NCBI GenBank assembly: GCA_947581755.1
Contig: CANPVN010000002.1
Coordinates: 1-64,000 of the forward strand
Direction: 5' to 3'
Source: an uncultured Clostridia bacterium
GTDB lineage: Bacteria > Bacillota > Clostridia > Christensenellales > Pumilibacteraceae
DNA length: 64,000 bases
Made by a program: the position numbers and the translations under genes. Positions 25,254 to 34,643 of this stretch are shown one piece after another. The number at the start of each line of letters is the position of its first letter. The first letter of the stretch is position 1. A model generated the notes under the pieces. That model was not told the origin of the DNA and ran no database searches. It was given only the letters and a program-made list of their open reading frames with translations.

Positions 25254-26255
25254 TCAGATCCCTCCGTAAAGTTTTTCTTTCAAAATTTCCAATAATTTTT
25301 TCGTGTTTTCAATGCCGAGGCAAGCGTCCGTAAGAGAATATCCGTTGCCGTTTCCCCTTCCGTCATACAGATAACTCTCTATCATAAAACCTTTTATCCT
25401 TTCGTCCCGTATCACGTCACCCATAAGTTCGAGAGAATCGAATTGCTTCATCGCATCTTTGCCGCTGTTTCCGTGATTCAAGTCCACTATCACCGACGGA
25501 GACAAGGAATTTGCTTCGAGTCTTTCAAAAGTTCCGATAAGATCTTCTTTCCTTATATTGGCGCGATAGCCCTCTTCGGTATTTATTCCTCTTAAAATCG
25601 CATGAACATAGGGATTTCCCGAAGTTCGATACTGCATCCCGTTCATCAAAAGAACATTCGGAGCTTTTATGCTTACGAGCCCTTCCACAAGAGTTTTCAA
25701 ATTCCCCGATAAGTCGTTTTTCAAACCCACGGGCGTCGAAAGCCCGCTTGCGATTTGCCTGTGAAAAGGATCGGCGGAACACCTTGCTCCCACAACATAA
25801 TAAGAAACTACGTCATTGAGATAAGAAAAAAGTTCGGTATAAACCATTTCATCTGCGCCCGAAAACCCAAAGTTCTCGATAGTTTTTATGTGCAAACGTC
25901 TTGCCGCCGCTATACCCTTAGCATAATTCACGCTTTTACAATCGGGAGAAGCCGTCATGCCGTTATATGAAAAACTAAGGCTTCTTGATTTGGAAGTATA
26001 TATTCTTGGAATAATCAAAAAATATTTACCGTTATTTTCGGCAATTTCGGCAAGCGCTTCATAATAACGTAAAGCGGCGCTTTCGCTGTCTGCCGAGCAT
26101 GGACCGATAATAAGCAATCGTCTCGGATCCTTGCCGTCGAGTATGGCTCTTATCGCGCAATCGGTTTCGGATTTGATTTTTGCGGCAGCCTTGCCGAGCG
26201 GCATCGCCTCTTTTATTTGTTCGGGATTGGGAATTTCGTATTCTTTTGTAAACAT
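25254..26255 (-). CDS. Class I DAHP synthase (3-deoxy-7-phosphoheptulonate synthase)
   Basis: First enzyme of the shikimate pathway, joining PEP and erythrose 4-phosphate. Metal ligands are present: Cys in IGPCSAD, His in DLNHGNSGKD, Glu in MIESYLYDG and Asp in SLTDACLG. PEP contacts are seen in RIYTSKSR, VGARCSADPFHRQ and GLKND. The usual KPRTTVGWKG segment is strongly altered (KSRSLSFSYNG). Length 333 is a little short, lacking part of the N-terminal regulatory extension of AroF/G/H. No other aro gene is in the window. Confidence 0.92.
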   Translation of the reverse strand: MFTKEYEIPNPEQIKEAMPLGKAAAKIKSETDCAIRAILDGKDPRRLLIIGPCSADSESAALRYYEALAEIAENNGKYFLIIPRIYTSKSRSLSFSYNGMTASPDCKSVNYAKGIAAARRLHIKTIENFGFSGADEMVYTELFSYLNDVVSYYVVGARCSADPFHRQIASGLSTPVGLKNDLSGNLKTLVEGLVSIKAPNVLLMNGMQYRTSGNPYVHAILRGINTEEGYRANIRKEDLIGTFERLEANSLSPSVIVDLNHGNSGKDAMKQFDSLELMGDVIRDERIKGFMIESYLYDGRGNGNGYSLTDACLGIENTKKLLEILKEKLYGGI

Positions 26256-26261
26256 TGTGCT

Positions 26262-26702
26262 TTATTTCAATTTCAGCTTAAGCGCCTTAAGTTCCTCTCT
26301 GTTTTTTCTTACAAGTTCCGCCATTGAGTCGAGATATTCTTCAACTTCGCGGAATATCATATCTATTTGTTTTTTGGTCTTATCGAATATTTCTTCGCAA
26401 CTTTCGCCTGTCGAAGAGAACAGTTGATCGGATTCTTCTCCGTCACGATATATGTAACGCCCCGTCTTTACCGTATACTCGCCGTGCTTTCCCGCATCTT
26501 TTATCGTCTTTTTGGCAATCGCATCGGCATTTGCAAGTATCTCGTTCCGCGCGGAAATTATCTTATCCGCCTCTTTCATTGACGATTCGTAATTTGTTTT
26601 GAGCGTATGCAATATCTCGATACATTTATCGAGATCGATCCTGCGCGCAAACAAACCCTGTTTGCTGAGTTCCTCTTCAAGTTGATTGAACAACTCCTCC
26701 AT
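26262..26702 (-). CDS. Unknown coiled-coil protein
   Basis: 146 residues, almost entirely helical, rich in Glu and Lys with heptad patterns at both ends and a short break in the middle (KTGRYIYRDGEES). It resembles the small coiled-coil ATPase-like (V-type subunit H or E) proteins seen next to coaD in Clostridia, but I cannot assign a function. The ATG at 26702 has GGGTGG upstream; a GTG three codons earlier is possible. The frame overlaps the end of coaD by 26 bases. Confidence 0.72.
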   Translation of the reverse strand: MEELFNQLEEELSKQGLFARRIDLDKCIEILHTLKTNYESSMKEADKIISARNEILANADAIAKKTIKDAGKHGEYTVKTGRYIYRDGEESDQLFSSTGESCEEIFDKTKKQIDMIFREVEEYLDSMAELVRKNREELKALKLKLK

Positions 26703-27186
26703 TTTGTCCACCCTTGCCGTATATTTGCGTTACCTTTTCAAGTATAGAGTCGGGCACATATCCCGATAAGTCTCCTCCGACCGCCGCTATACTTCGTACC
26801 GCGCTGCTGCTTACGTGATTTAATTCGGGTGAAGCCATATAATATACGCCGTCTATACGCCCGTCCTGACTTTTGTAAATTCCGAGTAATTCTTTTTCGT
26901 ACTCGAAGTCAACGGTGTTTCTGATACCTCTTGCTATGGTAAATACCTTGAGAGCGCGACACAGACTCGGCAAAGACCCCGAAAAACTCAATGTCTTTAT
27001 ACCCGCCTCTTCTTTGAAAGAAAGATTGACAAGCGCCATTCTTTCTCCGATAGACACGGTATTTTTACCCGTCTCTTCGGCAACTGCTACGTATACCGTA
27101 TCAAAATCACGAGCCGCCCTTATAATTATATCTTTATGCCCCAAAGTTATCGGGTCAAAAGAACCGGCAAAAATACAACTTCTCAT
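26677..27186 (-). CDS. coaD: Phosphopantetheine adenylyltransferase
   Basis: Penultimate enzyme of coenzyme A synthesis. The nucleotidyltransferase motif is GSFDPITLGH (residues 8-17), and IARGIRNTVDFEYE and the SSSAVRSIA end motif are conserved. The C-terminal extension (GKGGQNGGVVQST) is a little longer than usual because it runs into the next gene. Length 169 residues. It directly follows rsmD, the conserved order in Bacillota. Confidence 0.96.
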   Translation of the reverse strand: MRSCIFAGSFDPITLGHKDIIIRAARDFDTVYVAVAEETGKNTVSIGERMALVNLSFKEEAGIKTLSFSGSLPSLCRALKVFTIARGIRNTVDFEYEKELLGIYKSQDGRIDGVYYMASPELNHVSSSAVRSIAAVGGDLSGYVPDSILEKVTQIYGKGGQNGGVVQST

Positions 27187-27738
27187 TTATTTACTCCTTT
27201 GCAAAAAACTTATCGCGGTATTGCCGCATTCTCTTGTATCTATTATAAATCCATTCGGAGGATTTTGCAATTTATTTTCGGATGAGTGCTCGATAAAAAT
27301 TATTCCGTCCTCGCTTAAAATGTCGTATTTTTGTATAAGTTGAAGAATTTGTTGCTCATAGCCTGCCGCATAAGGCGGATCGCAAAAAATAATATCGAAT
27401 TTTTTCCCCGATAATTTCTTGAGCGCCACGGTAAAATCGGTACAATAAACCTCGGCTTCGCCGTTTATGCCCACATGACGAAGATTCTCTCGCACAAGTC
27501 GGTACGCATATCTGTCCTTCTCTATGAATATTGCGCGTTTCGCGCCTCTGCTTAGCGCTTCTATTCCCAACGCTCCGCTTCCCGCAAACAGATCCAATAT
27601 TACAGCTCCCGTCATTTCCGTCTTGGAAAACAAAATATTGAAAACCGTCTCTTTTATCTTGTCCGTTGTGGGACGCGTTGTATTCCCTTCGGGAGAAAAC
27701 AACGTTTTCCCTTTGTATTTTCCCGCTATTACTCTCAT
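27187..27738 (-). CDS. rsmD: 16S rRNA (guanine966-N2)-methyltransferase RsmD
   Basis: SAM-dependent methyltransferase for small-subunit rRNA. The N-terminal RVIAGKYKGKTL and RPTTDKIKETVFNIL blocks, the SAM motif LDLFAGSGALGIEALSRGA (residues ~46-64) and the catalytic FCDPPY are present. Length 183 residues. The start overlaps the preceding gene by four bases. Confidence 0.95.
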   Translation of the reverse strand: MRVIAGKYKGKTLFSPEGNTTRPTTDKIKETVFNILFSKTEMTGAVILDLFAGSGALGIEALSRGAKRAIFIEKDRYAYRLVRENLRHVGINGEAEVYCTDFTVALKKLSGKKFDIIFCDPPYAAGYEQQILQLIQKYDILSEDGIIFIEHSSENKLQNPPNGFIIDTRECGNTAISFLQRSK

Positions 27739-28268
27739 AAATAAATTTTATCCTGTGTAATTATAATATTTAGAATAGCGTCATGAGATTCCACCGGCAG
27801 ATCTTTTACGAATTGTTCGTCATAAGCAAGCCCGACAGTAAAGGTCTCGTGAGTCGAAAGATATTTGTCATAATATCCTCCGCCGTACCCCATTCGCTTC
27901 TTTTCCTCGTTGAAGCCTACAAGCGGAATTATCGATACGGAACAACTCGTCCTTTCTTCTCCCAAACAAGACTCTTCGACGTTCCCAAGCTTGTCCGTAC
28001 TTAAATTCATAACGGATCTGAGACGGCGCAAAGTCATGTTGCCATCCGATGTATAAGGCGCATAAATCTCCGTTTTATCAAAATACTCCGCAATGAATTT
28101 TTTTGTATCGACTTCGCTGTTCATAGATACATAGCAAAAAACGCTCTCGGGTTTTATCTTGTCGATCAAATCCTTTAAGGTCGCATAAATACGCGCGTCC
28201 TTCTTCTCTCTGTCTTTGATTTCTCTCCGTATGCCGAGTAATTCCTTTCTGACTTCACTCTTATTCAT
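27735..28268 (-). CDS. 5-formyltetrahydrofolate cyclo-ligase
   Basis: Converts 5-formyl-THF to methenyl-THF with ATP. The diagnostic GYGGGYYDKYL motif is near residue 131, with LVGFNEEKKRMG before it and an N-terminal basic helix (KSEVRKELLGIRREI). Length 177 residues. Both ends overlap neighbouring genes by four bases, so translation is coupled with alr and rsmD. Confidence 0.93.
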   Translation of the reverse strand: MNKSEVRKELLGIRREIKDREKKDARIYATLKDLIDKIKPESVFCYVSMNSEVDTKKFIAEYFDKTEIYAPYTSDGNMTLRRLRSVMNLSTDKLGNVEESCLGEERTSCSVSIIPLVGFNEEKKRMGYGGGYYDKYLSTHETFTVGLAYDEQFVKDLPVESHDAILNIIITQDKIYL

Positions 28269-29254
28269 AAATATTCTCTCCTGACTCTGCCTCTGAACGA
28301 TGTAAGAATTTCATATACTATTGTTCCGCAATTTTCGGCAAGATCCTCGGCGTCCGATACCTCGCTTATAAAATAAGCCCGATCCCTTTCCGAAACATCG
28401 ACGCCGCTCACATCCGCCATGCACATGTCCATACATATATTGCCCACTATAGGACAAAGACAACCGTTTATTTCTATGTTTTTCCCTGTATTTCTGCGGT
28501 TTATACCATCCGCATATCCCGCTGAAATCGTTGCGACCGTCATATCGCGCTCCGCTTGCGTTCTGCCGTATCCTATATAATCGCCACACTTCAAAGTGTG
28601 AATATCGACGACTTCCGAATATGCCTTCGCTATCGGTTTTACTCCCGTATATCCGTAACCGTAGATCGCCAAGCCGCACCTTACCATATCGAACTCGTAA
28701 TTTTTTCCCAAAGTCAAAAAGTTACTTGCGGCGCAATGTCTTTTTATTCCTCTCGCTTTGAACTCCTCAAACAGCAATTTTTGTTTTACCGCGTTCTCGG
28801 TAGTCGGATCAAACAGATGAGTATACACGCTGTCGATTTTTACTCTTTTCGAAACAAGTTGTTCCATTGCGGTTTGCGCCTCGCTCAATGAAAATCCGAG
28901 TCTGTTCATGCCCGTGTTGAGTTTTAACGCAACTTGTTTGACTCCGCATTCCGTCGCTCTTTGTATTTGCTTAAAAGACGAAACCGTATAGATAAATTCA
29001 TCGTTGAAACAATAAGGATCGAATCCTCCGAGAACATATATCGGCTTATGAGTATAGCGACGCAAGATCTCGGCTTCCTTTCCGTTCGCCACCGCAAAAC
29101 TCGAACAATGAGCCTCGATAAATTTAACGATCTCGAAACCATGCCCGTACGCTTCCGCTTTAACCACGGCGCACATTGGGGTTCCGTCAAGTTTATGCGT
29201 GATATAATCAAGATTATCGGACAATATTTTTGTATCTATAACCAAATTCAGCAC
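28265..29254 (-). CDS. alr: Alanine racemase
   Basis: PLP enzyme making D-alanine for peptidoglycan. The PLP lysine is in VVKAEAYGHG (near residue 32), and the second catalytic residue Tyr is in GDYIGYGRTQ. The C-terminal ICMDMCMADVSG block is conserved. At 329 residues it is about 40 shorter than common Alr. The start is GTG behind GGGG. Confidence 0.93.
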   Translation of the reverse strand: MLNLVIDTKILSDNLDYITHKLDGTPMCAVVKAEAYGHGFEIVKFIEAHCSSFAVANGKEAEILRRYTHKPIYVLGGFDPYCFNDEFIYTVSSFKQIQRATECGVKQVALKLNTGMNRLGFSLSEAQTAMEQLVSKRVKIDSVYTHLFDPTTENAVKQKLLFEEFKARGIKRHCAASNFLTLGKNYEFDMVRCGLAIYGYGYTGVKPIAKAYSEVVDIHTLKCGDYIGYGRTQAERDMTVATISAGYADGINRRNTGKNIEINGCLCPIVGNICMDMCMADVSGVDVSERDRAYFISEVSDAEDLAENCGTIVYEILTSFRGRVRREYL

Positions 29255-29325
29255 TGATTTTATCCCCGTTTTCGGAATAATAATTAATATATGAACGGAG
29301 AAAATTTATGTGCTTATATGTTTTG

Positions 29326-29691
29326 TCAATATCTCAGGCAACAATCAAAGGCATTTTCTATATGATTTATTTCCTTGATATCCATTCGTACTTCTATTAT
29401 ATCAAATCTTACATCGCAATCAAAGTATCTGTATTTTGTTATGAATTGAGAAGCAACTTGACTTATTTTTCGCTGCTTGTAAACGGTAACGGCTTCCGAA
29501 GGTTCTCCGTATTTGTCGCTCATTCTCGCCTTGACTTCAACAAAAACAAGGCAACCGTCATAAGCGGCAACGATATCTATCTCGCCGATGTTGGTCTTGA
29601 AATTTGTCGCGATTATCTCGTACCCCTTTCTTTTCAAATACGCCGCGGCAAGTTGTTCTCCGCTTCCGCCTTTTATTTTATTGTTAAGCAT
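29326..29691 (-). CDS. yraN: YraN family (UPF0102) protein
   Basis: 121-residue protein with the endonuclease-like core GEQLAAAYLKRKGY, GEIDIVAAYDGCLVFVEVKAR (acidic and E-V-K residues of a PD-(D/E)XK-type fold). Its precise role is unknown in the family; it is usually placed next to rnhB as here, overlapping it by eight bases. Confidence 0.92.
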   Translation of the reverse strand: MLNNKIKGGSGEQLAAAYLKRKGYEIIATNFKTNIGEIDIVAAYDGCLVFVEVKARMSDKYGEPSEAVTVYKQRKISQVASQFITKYRYFDCDVRFDIIEVRMDIKEINHIENAFDCCLRY

Positions 29692-30298
29692 CTCGAAGCC
29701 CTTCTTCCGTAAAATTTCTTACAAACAACTTCCTGTGAATGGGCGTCAATCCGAATTTCCTTATCGCCGCTATATGAGCCGAAGTTCCGTAGCCTTTATG
29801 CGACGCAAAATTATATTCGGGATAAATTTTATCATAGTCTATCATAATATCATCTCTCGTCACTTTTGCCAATATCGACGCCGCCGCTATATTATAACTC
29901 GTGGCGTCGCCTTTGATTATGGACTTGGAATCGTATATCAAATTCAATTTAGACACCGCGTCTATAAGGACAATATCGGGAGGAATCTCCAAAGAATTTA
30001 TTACCGTTTCCATTCCCAATCTTGTGGCTTGCAAAATGTTTATCTCGTCTATGATTTTATTGTCTATTGCCGTAATTCGATATGCCAACGCTTTTTCTTT
30101 GATCTCGGCAAATAACAAACGACGCTTTTTATCGGTAAGTTTTTTACTGTCGTTTATTCCCTCGATAATATTATCCAAAGGCATTATGCAAGCGGCGCAA
30201 ACGACGGGCCCCGCCAAAGGTCCCCTTCCCGCCTCGTCGCAACCCGCCACTGCGAGATGTAACGCTCTGTCGTAATCGAACATTTCTTTTGTAGTCAT
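29684..30298 (-). CDS. rnhB: Ribonuclease HII
   Basis: Removes ribonucleotides from DNA. Active-site acids are in AGCDEAGRGPLAGPV (residues 18-32, DE pair) and in IDAVSKL near residue 113. SYNIAAASILAKVTRDD and SHKGYGTSAH are conserved. Length 204 residues. It follows rbgA with one base between the frames. Confidence 0.96.
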   Translation of the reverse strand: MTTKEMFDYDRALHLAVAGCDEAGRGPLAGPVVCAACIMPLDNIIEGINDSKKLTDKKRRLLFAEIKEKALAYRITAIDNKIIDEINILQATRLGMETVINSLEIPPDIVLIDAVSKLNLIYDSKSIIKGDATSYNIAAASILAKVTRDDIMIDYDKIYPEYNFASHKGYGTSAHIAAIRKFGLTPIHRKLFVRNFTEEGLRDA

Positions 30299-30299
30299 T

Positions 30300-31139
30300 C
30301 TAACAATCTTCCAAAATTATTTTCCCGCATTTTCCTTTGCGAAAATCATCCAACAGCGCATTCGCCGCTCTCAATAAATCGGGTTCTCTGCCCTTCAAAA
30401 GATAACCTCTTGCCGCGGCGATTGCTTCAAGCGTCGATAAATCGGTTTCGGCAAACTCGGTATTATACCTTATCTGTATGTTTTCGGGTGCAATCGTTCT
30501 GAGTTCGGATAAAAAGTCAAGCGCAAGTTCCGTTGTATCCAAAACCTCGTCTTTTATGCTGCCTATATACGCAAGATGCCGCGCCGTGACTTGATCCGTT
30601 AACTTCGGATAGAGAGTACCGGGGGTGTCCATCACCTCGAGATAATCTCCGACTCTCACCCATTGTTTTCCTCTTGTGACTCCTGCGCGATTTCCCGTAA
30701 CCGTTTTCGCGCCTCTCGCAAGGTTATTTATAAGCGTCGATTTCCCGCAATTCGGAACGCCCATTACCATCGCTTTGACGCTGAGTTTAACGCCTTTGCT
30801 TCGATATTTTTCAATCTTGTCCTTGCATAATCGCATTATCACGGGAGTCAAAAGTTTGTTTCCCGAGTCCTTGATGCAATTCATTATCAATGCGGCGCGG
30901 TTCTCTCCACTCAACGCGTCTACCCATTTTCGCGCCTTATCCGCGGGGACAAGATCCGCCTTATTCAAAATATAAATCACGGGCTTGTTTGCAACGAGTT
31001 TTTCAAAATCGGGATTGATGCAACTTCTCGGCGCCCGCGCATCCAATACATAAAGACAACAATCTGCGGATTCCGCTTCTTGAGTCATCATTCTTATTGA
31101 TTTTGTCATGTGCCCGGGATACCAATTTATATTCGTCAT
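30300..31139 (-). CDS. rbgA: Ribosome biogenesis GTPase (YlqF/RbgA)
   Basis: Circularly permuted GTPase needed for late 50S assembly. G4 is NKAD (residues ~57), G1 is GVPNCGKSTLIN near residue 128 and G3 DTPGTL follows near 174. The N-terminus NINWYPGHMTKS is diagnostic. 279 residues. The ATG at 31139 overlaps the trmD stop (ATGA); a longer frame upstream is ignored. Confidence 0.95.
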   Translation of the reverse strand: MTNINWYPGHMTKSIRMMTQEAESADCCLYVLDARAPRSCINPDFEKLVANKPVIYILNKADLVPADKARKWVDALSGENRAALIMNCIKDSGNKLLTPVIMRLCKDKIEKYRSKGVKLSVKAMVMGVPNCGKSTLINNLARGAKTVTGNRAGVTRGKQWVRVGDYLEVMDTPGTLYPKLTDQVTARHLAYIGSIKDEVLDTTELALDFLSELRTIAPENIQIRYNTEFAETDLSTLEAIAAARGYLLKGREPDLLRAANALLDDFRKGKCGKIILEDC

Positions 31140-31819
31140 TTCTTCTCCTTGAAAAGCTCGGGGCGCTTCTTCTTCGTTATCGATTCGGACTGCTCTTTTC
31201 GCCACTTGGCTATATTTTCGTGATGCCCCGACAAAAGAACCTCGGGTACTTCCATTCCTTTGAAAACCCGAGGTCTCGTATATTGCGGATACTCCAAAAG
31301 TCCGTCCGAAAAACTGTCGGAATAAGCGGACTCTCCGTTTCCCAATACTCCGTCAATATATCGCGAAACCGCATCGGTGACTATCATTGCAGGCAATTCT
31401 CCGCCCGTCAATATAAAGTCTCCTATCGAGATTTCCTCGTCTATGCAAAGATCCACGACTCGTTGATCTACGCCCTCATAATGCCCGCATAAAAGTATTA
31501 AATCTTTGTTTTCCTGTGCCAATTCTCTCGCTTTGTCATTGTTGAAGATCTCTCCCGCGGGGGAAAGAAAAATTCGCCTGCAACAATGATTCGGATCCAA
31601 TGCTTCGATTGCGTTATAGATGGGTTCGGGCATCATAAGCATGCCGCAACCTCCTCCGAAAGCATAATCGTCGCATTTGAAATGTTTGCGATCGGGAGAA
31701 TAGTCGCGAATATTTACTATATCGATTTTAAGTTTTCCGTTCTCGGTCGCTCTGCCTATTATACTCTCGTTTAAGGGAGCAAACATCTCGGGAAACAACG
31801 TCAATATGCTAATCTTCAT
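31136..31819 (-). CDS. trmD: tRNA (guanine37-N1)-methyltransferase
   Basis: SPOUT-family enzyme making m1G37 in tRNA. ISILTLFPEMF at the N-terminus, GGGCGMLM, the knot region CGHYEGVDQR and DFILTGGELPAM are all conserved. 227 residues, slightly short of the common 240. The start overlaps rimM by eleven bases. Confidence 0.97.
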   Translation of the reverse strand: MKISILTLFPEMFAPLNESIIGRATENGKLKIDIVNIRDYSPDRKHFKCDDYAFGGGCGMLMMPEPIYNAIEALDPNHCCRRIFLSPAGEIFNNDKARELAQENKDLILLCGHYEGVDQRVVDLCIDEEISIGDFILTGGELPAMIVTDAVSRYIDGVLGNGESAYSDSFSDGLLEYPQYTRPRVFKGMEVPEVLLSGHHENIAKWRKEQSESITKKKRPELFKEKK

Positions 31820-32318
31820 AGACTACCACCTGTTCCCATTCCTCGCGCTTAACGGTAAAAATTTTCGAATCTATATCGATAGCGGCGATAATTTTCTTCA
31901 AAAAGGGAAAACGCAATACGCCTTTGTCGCTCTCCGCTTCTATGACGTCGGCTGCTCCGAAAGATAAAATTTCCTTTATCTTTCCCAACTCTTCCCCGTC
32001 TTGAGTAATGAGTTTACATCCTATAAGATCCGCAATAAAATATTCGTCGTCGTCCAAGTCTATGGCGTTGACTCTGTCCACGCTTACGTATTTGCCCTTA
32101 AACGATTCTGCGGCGTTGCGGTCGGTTATACCCGAAAAACGAAGATATACAAATTCTCCCGCATCCCTCATTTGCGCTATTTTATACGGATTGCCGTCTA
32201 TATAGACTACTTTAAGTCGTCGGTATCTGTCGGGATCTGCGGTTATCTTCTTGATTTTGAGTTCACCGTTAATTCCGTGCGCCCTTACTATCTCGCCTAT
32301 TTCGATAAATTCTTCCAT
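31809..32318 (-). CDS. rimM: 16S rRNA processing protein RimM
   Basis: Assembly factor for the 30S head. The N-terminal IGEIVRAHGINGELKIKK barrel and the C-terminal PRC-barrel (DLIGCKLITQDGEELGKI, then PFLKKIIAAIDID) are present. 169 residues. A hairpin separates it from khpA upstream. Confidence 0.95.
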   Translation of the reverse strand: MEEFIEIGEIVRAHGINGELKIKKITADPDRYRRLKVVYIDGNPYKIAQMRDAGEFVYLRFSGITDRNAAESFKGKYVSVDRVNAIDLDDDEYFIADLIGCKLITQDGEELGKIKEILSFGAADVIEAESDKGVLRFPFLKKIIAAIDIDSKIFTVKREEWEQVVVYED

Positions 32319-32345
32319 CGCGTCTCTCCGAAAAAATGAAATAAT

Positions 32346-32376
32346 CCGAAAATAGAGAGAAAATTCTCTCTATTCG
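32346..32376 (-). other. Intercistronic hairpin between khpA and rimM
   Basis: A near-perfect 15-base-pair stem built on AATAGAGAGAA/TTCTCTCTATT, with only weak T-richness after it on the minus strand. It may attenuate or protect the rpsP-khpA part of the mRNA. Confidence 0.6.
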
Positions 32377-32384
32377 GCTGTGTG

Positions 32385-32612
32385 TTATTTATCCTCTTCC
32401 ACTATCTCGAGATTGTATTTGATTTCGGATTTTGCGGAAGCAACTTTTAATATGGTTCTGAGCGCCTTTGCGTTACGACCTTGCTTGCCTATTATTTTAC
32501 CCATATCCGAAGGCGCAACCTTCAGAAAAATCGTGCCGTTCTCTTCCGTAACTTCCACTTGCTCGGGATTGTCTACAAGATTAACGGCAATGTATTTAAC
32601 AAGTTCTACCAT
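32385..32612 (-). CDS. khpA: KH-domain RNA-binding protein KhpA
   Basis: 75-residue single KH domain. The RNA-contacting loop is GKIIGKQGRNAKALRTIL. It sits between rpsP and rimM as in other Bacillota. It probably acts with KhpB in RNA binding and cell-length control; that is family knowledge. Confidence 0.95.
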   Translation of the reverse strand: MVELVKYIAVNLVDNPEQVEVTEENGTIFLKVAPSDMGKIIGKQGRNAKALRTILKVASAKSEIKYNLEIVEEDK

Positions 32613-32618
32613 AAAAAA

Positions 32619-32912
32619 TTATTCCTTCTTTTTCTTTTCGACCTTGGTCTTTGCGGGCGCCTTGAAACTTTCGATAATGCCTTCTTTTGCAAGCATTGCC
32701 TTTACCGTATCCGTAGGTTGAGCGCCTTTTACAAGCCAATCTTTTACTTTATCGGTATCGAGTTTTATCTCTGCGGGTTCTTTAAGCGGATTGTATGTGC
32801 CCACTATATCGATGAATTTTCCGTCTCTCGGCGCGCGAGCGTCCGCAACCACAATACGATAGAAAGGATTTTTCTTATCGCCCATTCTGGTAAGTCTGAT
32901 TTTTACTGCCAT
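32619..32912 (-). CDS. rpsP: Ribosomal protein bS16
   Basis: 97-residue small-subunit protein. [20 protein letters not shown] and [10 protein letters not shown] are diagnostic, and the C-terminus is a lysine-rich tail. AAGGAG precedes the ATG. It heads the 30S/tRNA modification group khpA-rimM-trmD. Confidence 0.97.
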   Translation of the reverse strand: MAVKIRLTRMGDKKNPFYRIVVADARAPRDGKFIDIVGTYNPLKEPAEIKLDTDKVKDWLVKGAQPTDTVKAMLAKEGIIESFKAPAKTKVEKKKKE

Positions 32913-32972
32913 TGTTTTTATTCTCCTTAAAAAGATTTATAATTAAAGTTTTTCCACTGTTATGGACTTGTC

Positions 32973-34295
32973 TTAAAAGGGCAATCTGAAACGTTTGTTT
33001 TTCCCGCCCTTCATCATTTTCATCATATCCTTGGCTTGGTCGAATTGCTTCAAAAGTTTGTTGACGTCCTGTACCGTAGTACCGCTGCCTTTTGCAATTC
33101 TTACGCGCCTCGAGGATTTGATGATTTCGGGATGTTCCCTCTCGTACGGAGTCATTGACTGTATTATTGCTTTATAATAAGTCAACCTCTTCTCGTCAAA
33201 ATCATTTGCGTTTATCCTTTTTCCGTTCATTCCCGGAATCATATTTATAAGATCGTTGATATTTCCCATCTTGGAAATACTTTCGAATTGTATCAAAAAG
33301 TCGTTCAAAGTAAAGCGATTTTCCTTTATCCTTTGTTCCATCTTTTTGAGTTCTTCTTCGTTTACGGCATTTTGCGCCTTGTCTATCAAGGTAAGCACGT
33401 CGCCCATTCCCAATATTCGGGACGCCATTCTGTCGGGATAGAAAGGTTCGAGATCTTCGAGTTTTTCTCCCACACCGCAAAGTTTTATCGGTTTGCCCGT
33501 TACCGCCTTTATAGATAATGCGGCACCGCCTCGCGTATCGCCGTCGAGTTTGGTAAGAATAACTCCCGTAACTTCGAGTCTCTCGTTGAATTTTTGAGCA
33601 ACCGTTACGGCATCCTGACCTATCATCGCATCTACTGTAAGCAATATCTCAATGGGTTTTACTGCCTTTTTTATATCATCGAGTTCATTCATCAATTCCT
33701 CGTTGATATGAAGTCGTCCCGCCGTATCTATGATCACGGTATCGTAGCCTTTGCTTTCGGCATACTTTACCGCTTCCGACGCTGTTTTGTGCGGCTTTTG
33801 AGTTCCCTTCTCGAACACCTCGACGCCTGCGCGTTTTCCTACGACTTGCAACTGGTTTATCGCCGCGGGACGATATATGTCGCATGCCGCAAGCATGGGT
33901 TTTTTACCTTGCTTTTTGAGCATATATGCAAGTTTACCGCACATGGTAGTCTTGCCCGCGCCTTGAAGTCCCACCATCATTATTACCGTAGGCGGTTTGC
34001 TGTCCACTTCGAGTTTGCTGAGAGTTCCGCCCATCAGTTCGATCAAAGACTCGTTGACTATTTTGACTACTTGCTGACCTGGAGTGAGGCTCTTTAATAT
34101 CTCCTCTCCCACCGCCTTTTCGCTGACTTTGGCAATAAAGTCTTTGACAACGGAAAAACTGACGTCCGCTTCCAAAAGCGCAATGCGAATCTCGCGCATC
34201 GCTTGCTTTATTTCGAGTTCGCTCAGTTTTCCGCGCGCTTTTATCTTGCTGAATATGTGATTGAGCCTGTCGCTCAAATTGCCGAATAATGCCAT
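32973..34295 (-). CDS. ffh: Signal recognition particle GTPase Ffh
   Basis: SRP54 homologue that binds signal peptides and the SRP RNA. N domain residues 1-90, G1 GLQGAGKTTMCGKLA near 108, DTAGR and TKLDGD motifs, then a methionine-rich M domain with the RNA-binding SSRRVRIAKGSGTTVQDVN segment. 440 residues. Its start follows ylxM with no spacer. The SRP RNA and ftsY lie within 8 kb. Confidence 0.97.
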   Translation of the reverse strand: MALFGNLSDRLNHIFSKIKARGKLSELEIKQAMREIRIALLEADVSFSVVKDFIAKVSEKAVGEEILKSLTPGQQVVKIVNESLIELMGGTLSKLEVDSKPPTVIMMVGLQGAGKTTMCGKLAYMLKKQGKKPMLAACDIYRPAAINQLQVVGKRAGVEVFEKGTQKPHKTASEAVKYAESKGYDTVIIDTAGRLHINEELMNELDDIKKAVKPIEILLTVDAMIGQDAVTVAQKFNERLEVTGVILTKLDGDTRGGAALSIKAVTGKPIKLCGVGEKLEDLEPFYPDRMASRILGMGDVLTLIDKAQNAVNEEELKKMEQRIKENRFTLNDFLIQFESISKMGNINDLINMIPGMNGKRINANDFDEKRLTYYKAIIQSMTPYEREHPEIIKSSRRVRIAKGSGTTVQDVNKLLKQFDQAKDMMKMMKGGKNKRFRLPF

Positions 34296-34613
34296 TTATC
34301 CTCCTATGGAATCCGCAAGCGCTCTTATCCGTTTTGCCGCAGTCTCGGGCAAATCGCCTTCGTTTTCCAACTTTATCAAAGCGGTTTTCAATTCCGATAA
34401 TCCGAGTTTTTCCTCGAACTCCTTCAACGAAACTTCCGCCTTGTGTTTCGAATCGCTCACCGCTTGTCTCGAAATACCGAGATTGTTTGCGATCTCGCCC
34501 AACGACAAGTCGTAATCATAAAAACTTTTCATAATATCTCGTTGATTTTCAGTGAGAAAATACCCGTAAATATCTATTAATTGTCCGAAGTAAATCTTAT
34601 CTTCCATAAACAA
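34296..34613 (-). CDS. ylxM: YlxM family SRP-associated DNA-binding-type protein
   Basis: 105 residues. A sigma-factor-like helix-turn-helix (LSLGEIANNLGISRQAVSDS) fills the middle, preceded by QRDIMKSFYDYDLSL. In other Bacillota YlxM is encoded before ffh and modulates SRP GTPase activity; here too it directly precedes ffh. It has a consensus promoter just upstream. Confidence 0.92.
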   Translation of the reverse strand: MFMEDKIYFGQLIDIYGYFLTENQRDIMKSFYDYDLSLGEIANNLGISRQAVSDSKHKAEVSLKEFEEKLGLSELKTALIKLENEGDLPETAAKRIRALADSIGG

Positions 34614-34643
34614 AGGTGTAAAGCTTTTTTGCTTTACACCTTT
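34612..34643 (-). terminator. Hairpin ending smc-ftsY transcription, abutting the ylxM promoter
   Basis: A perfect 13-base-pair stem (34612-34624 with 34631-34643) with a six-base loop. On the minus strand it lies directly after the ylxM -10 box, so the ylxM transcript begins inside it. Confidence 0.7.
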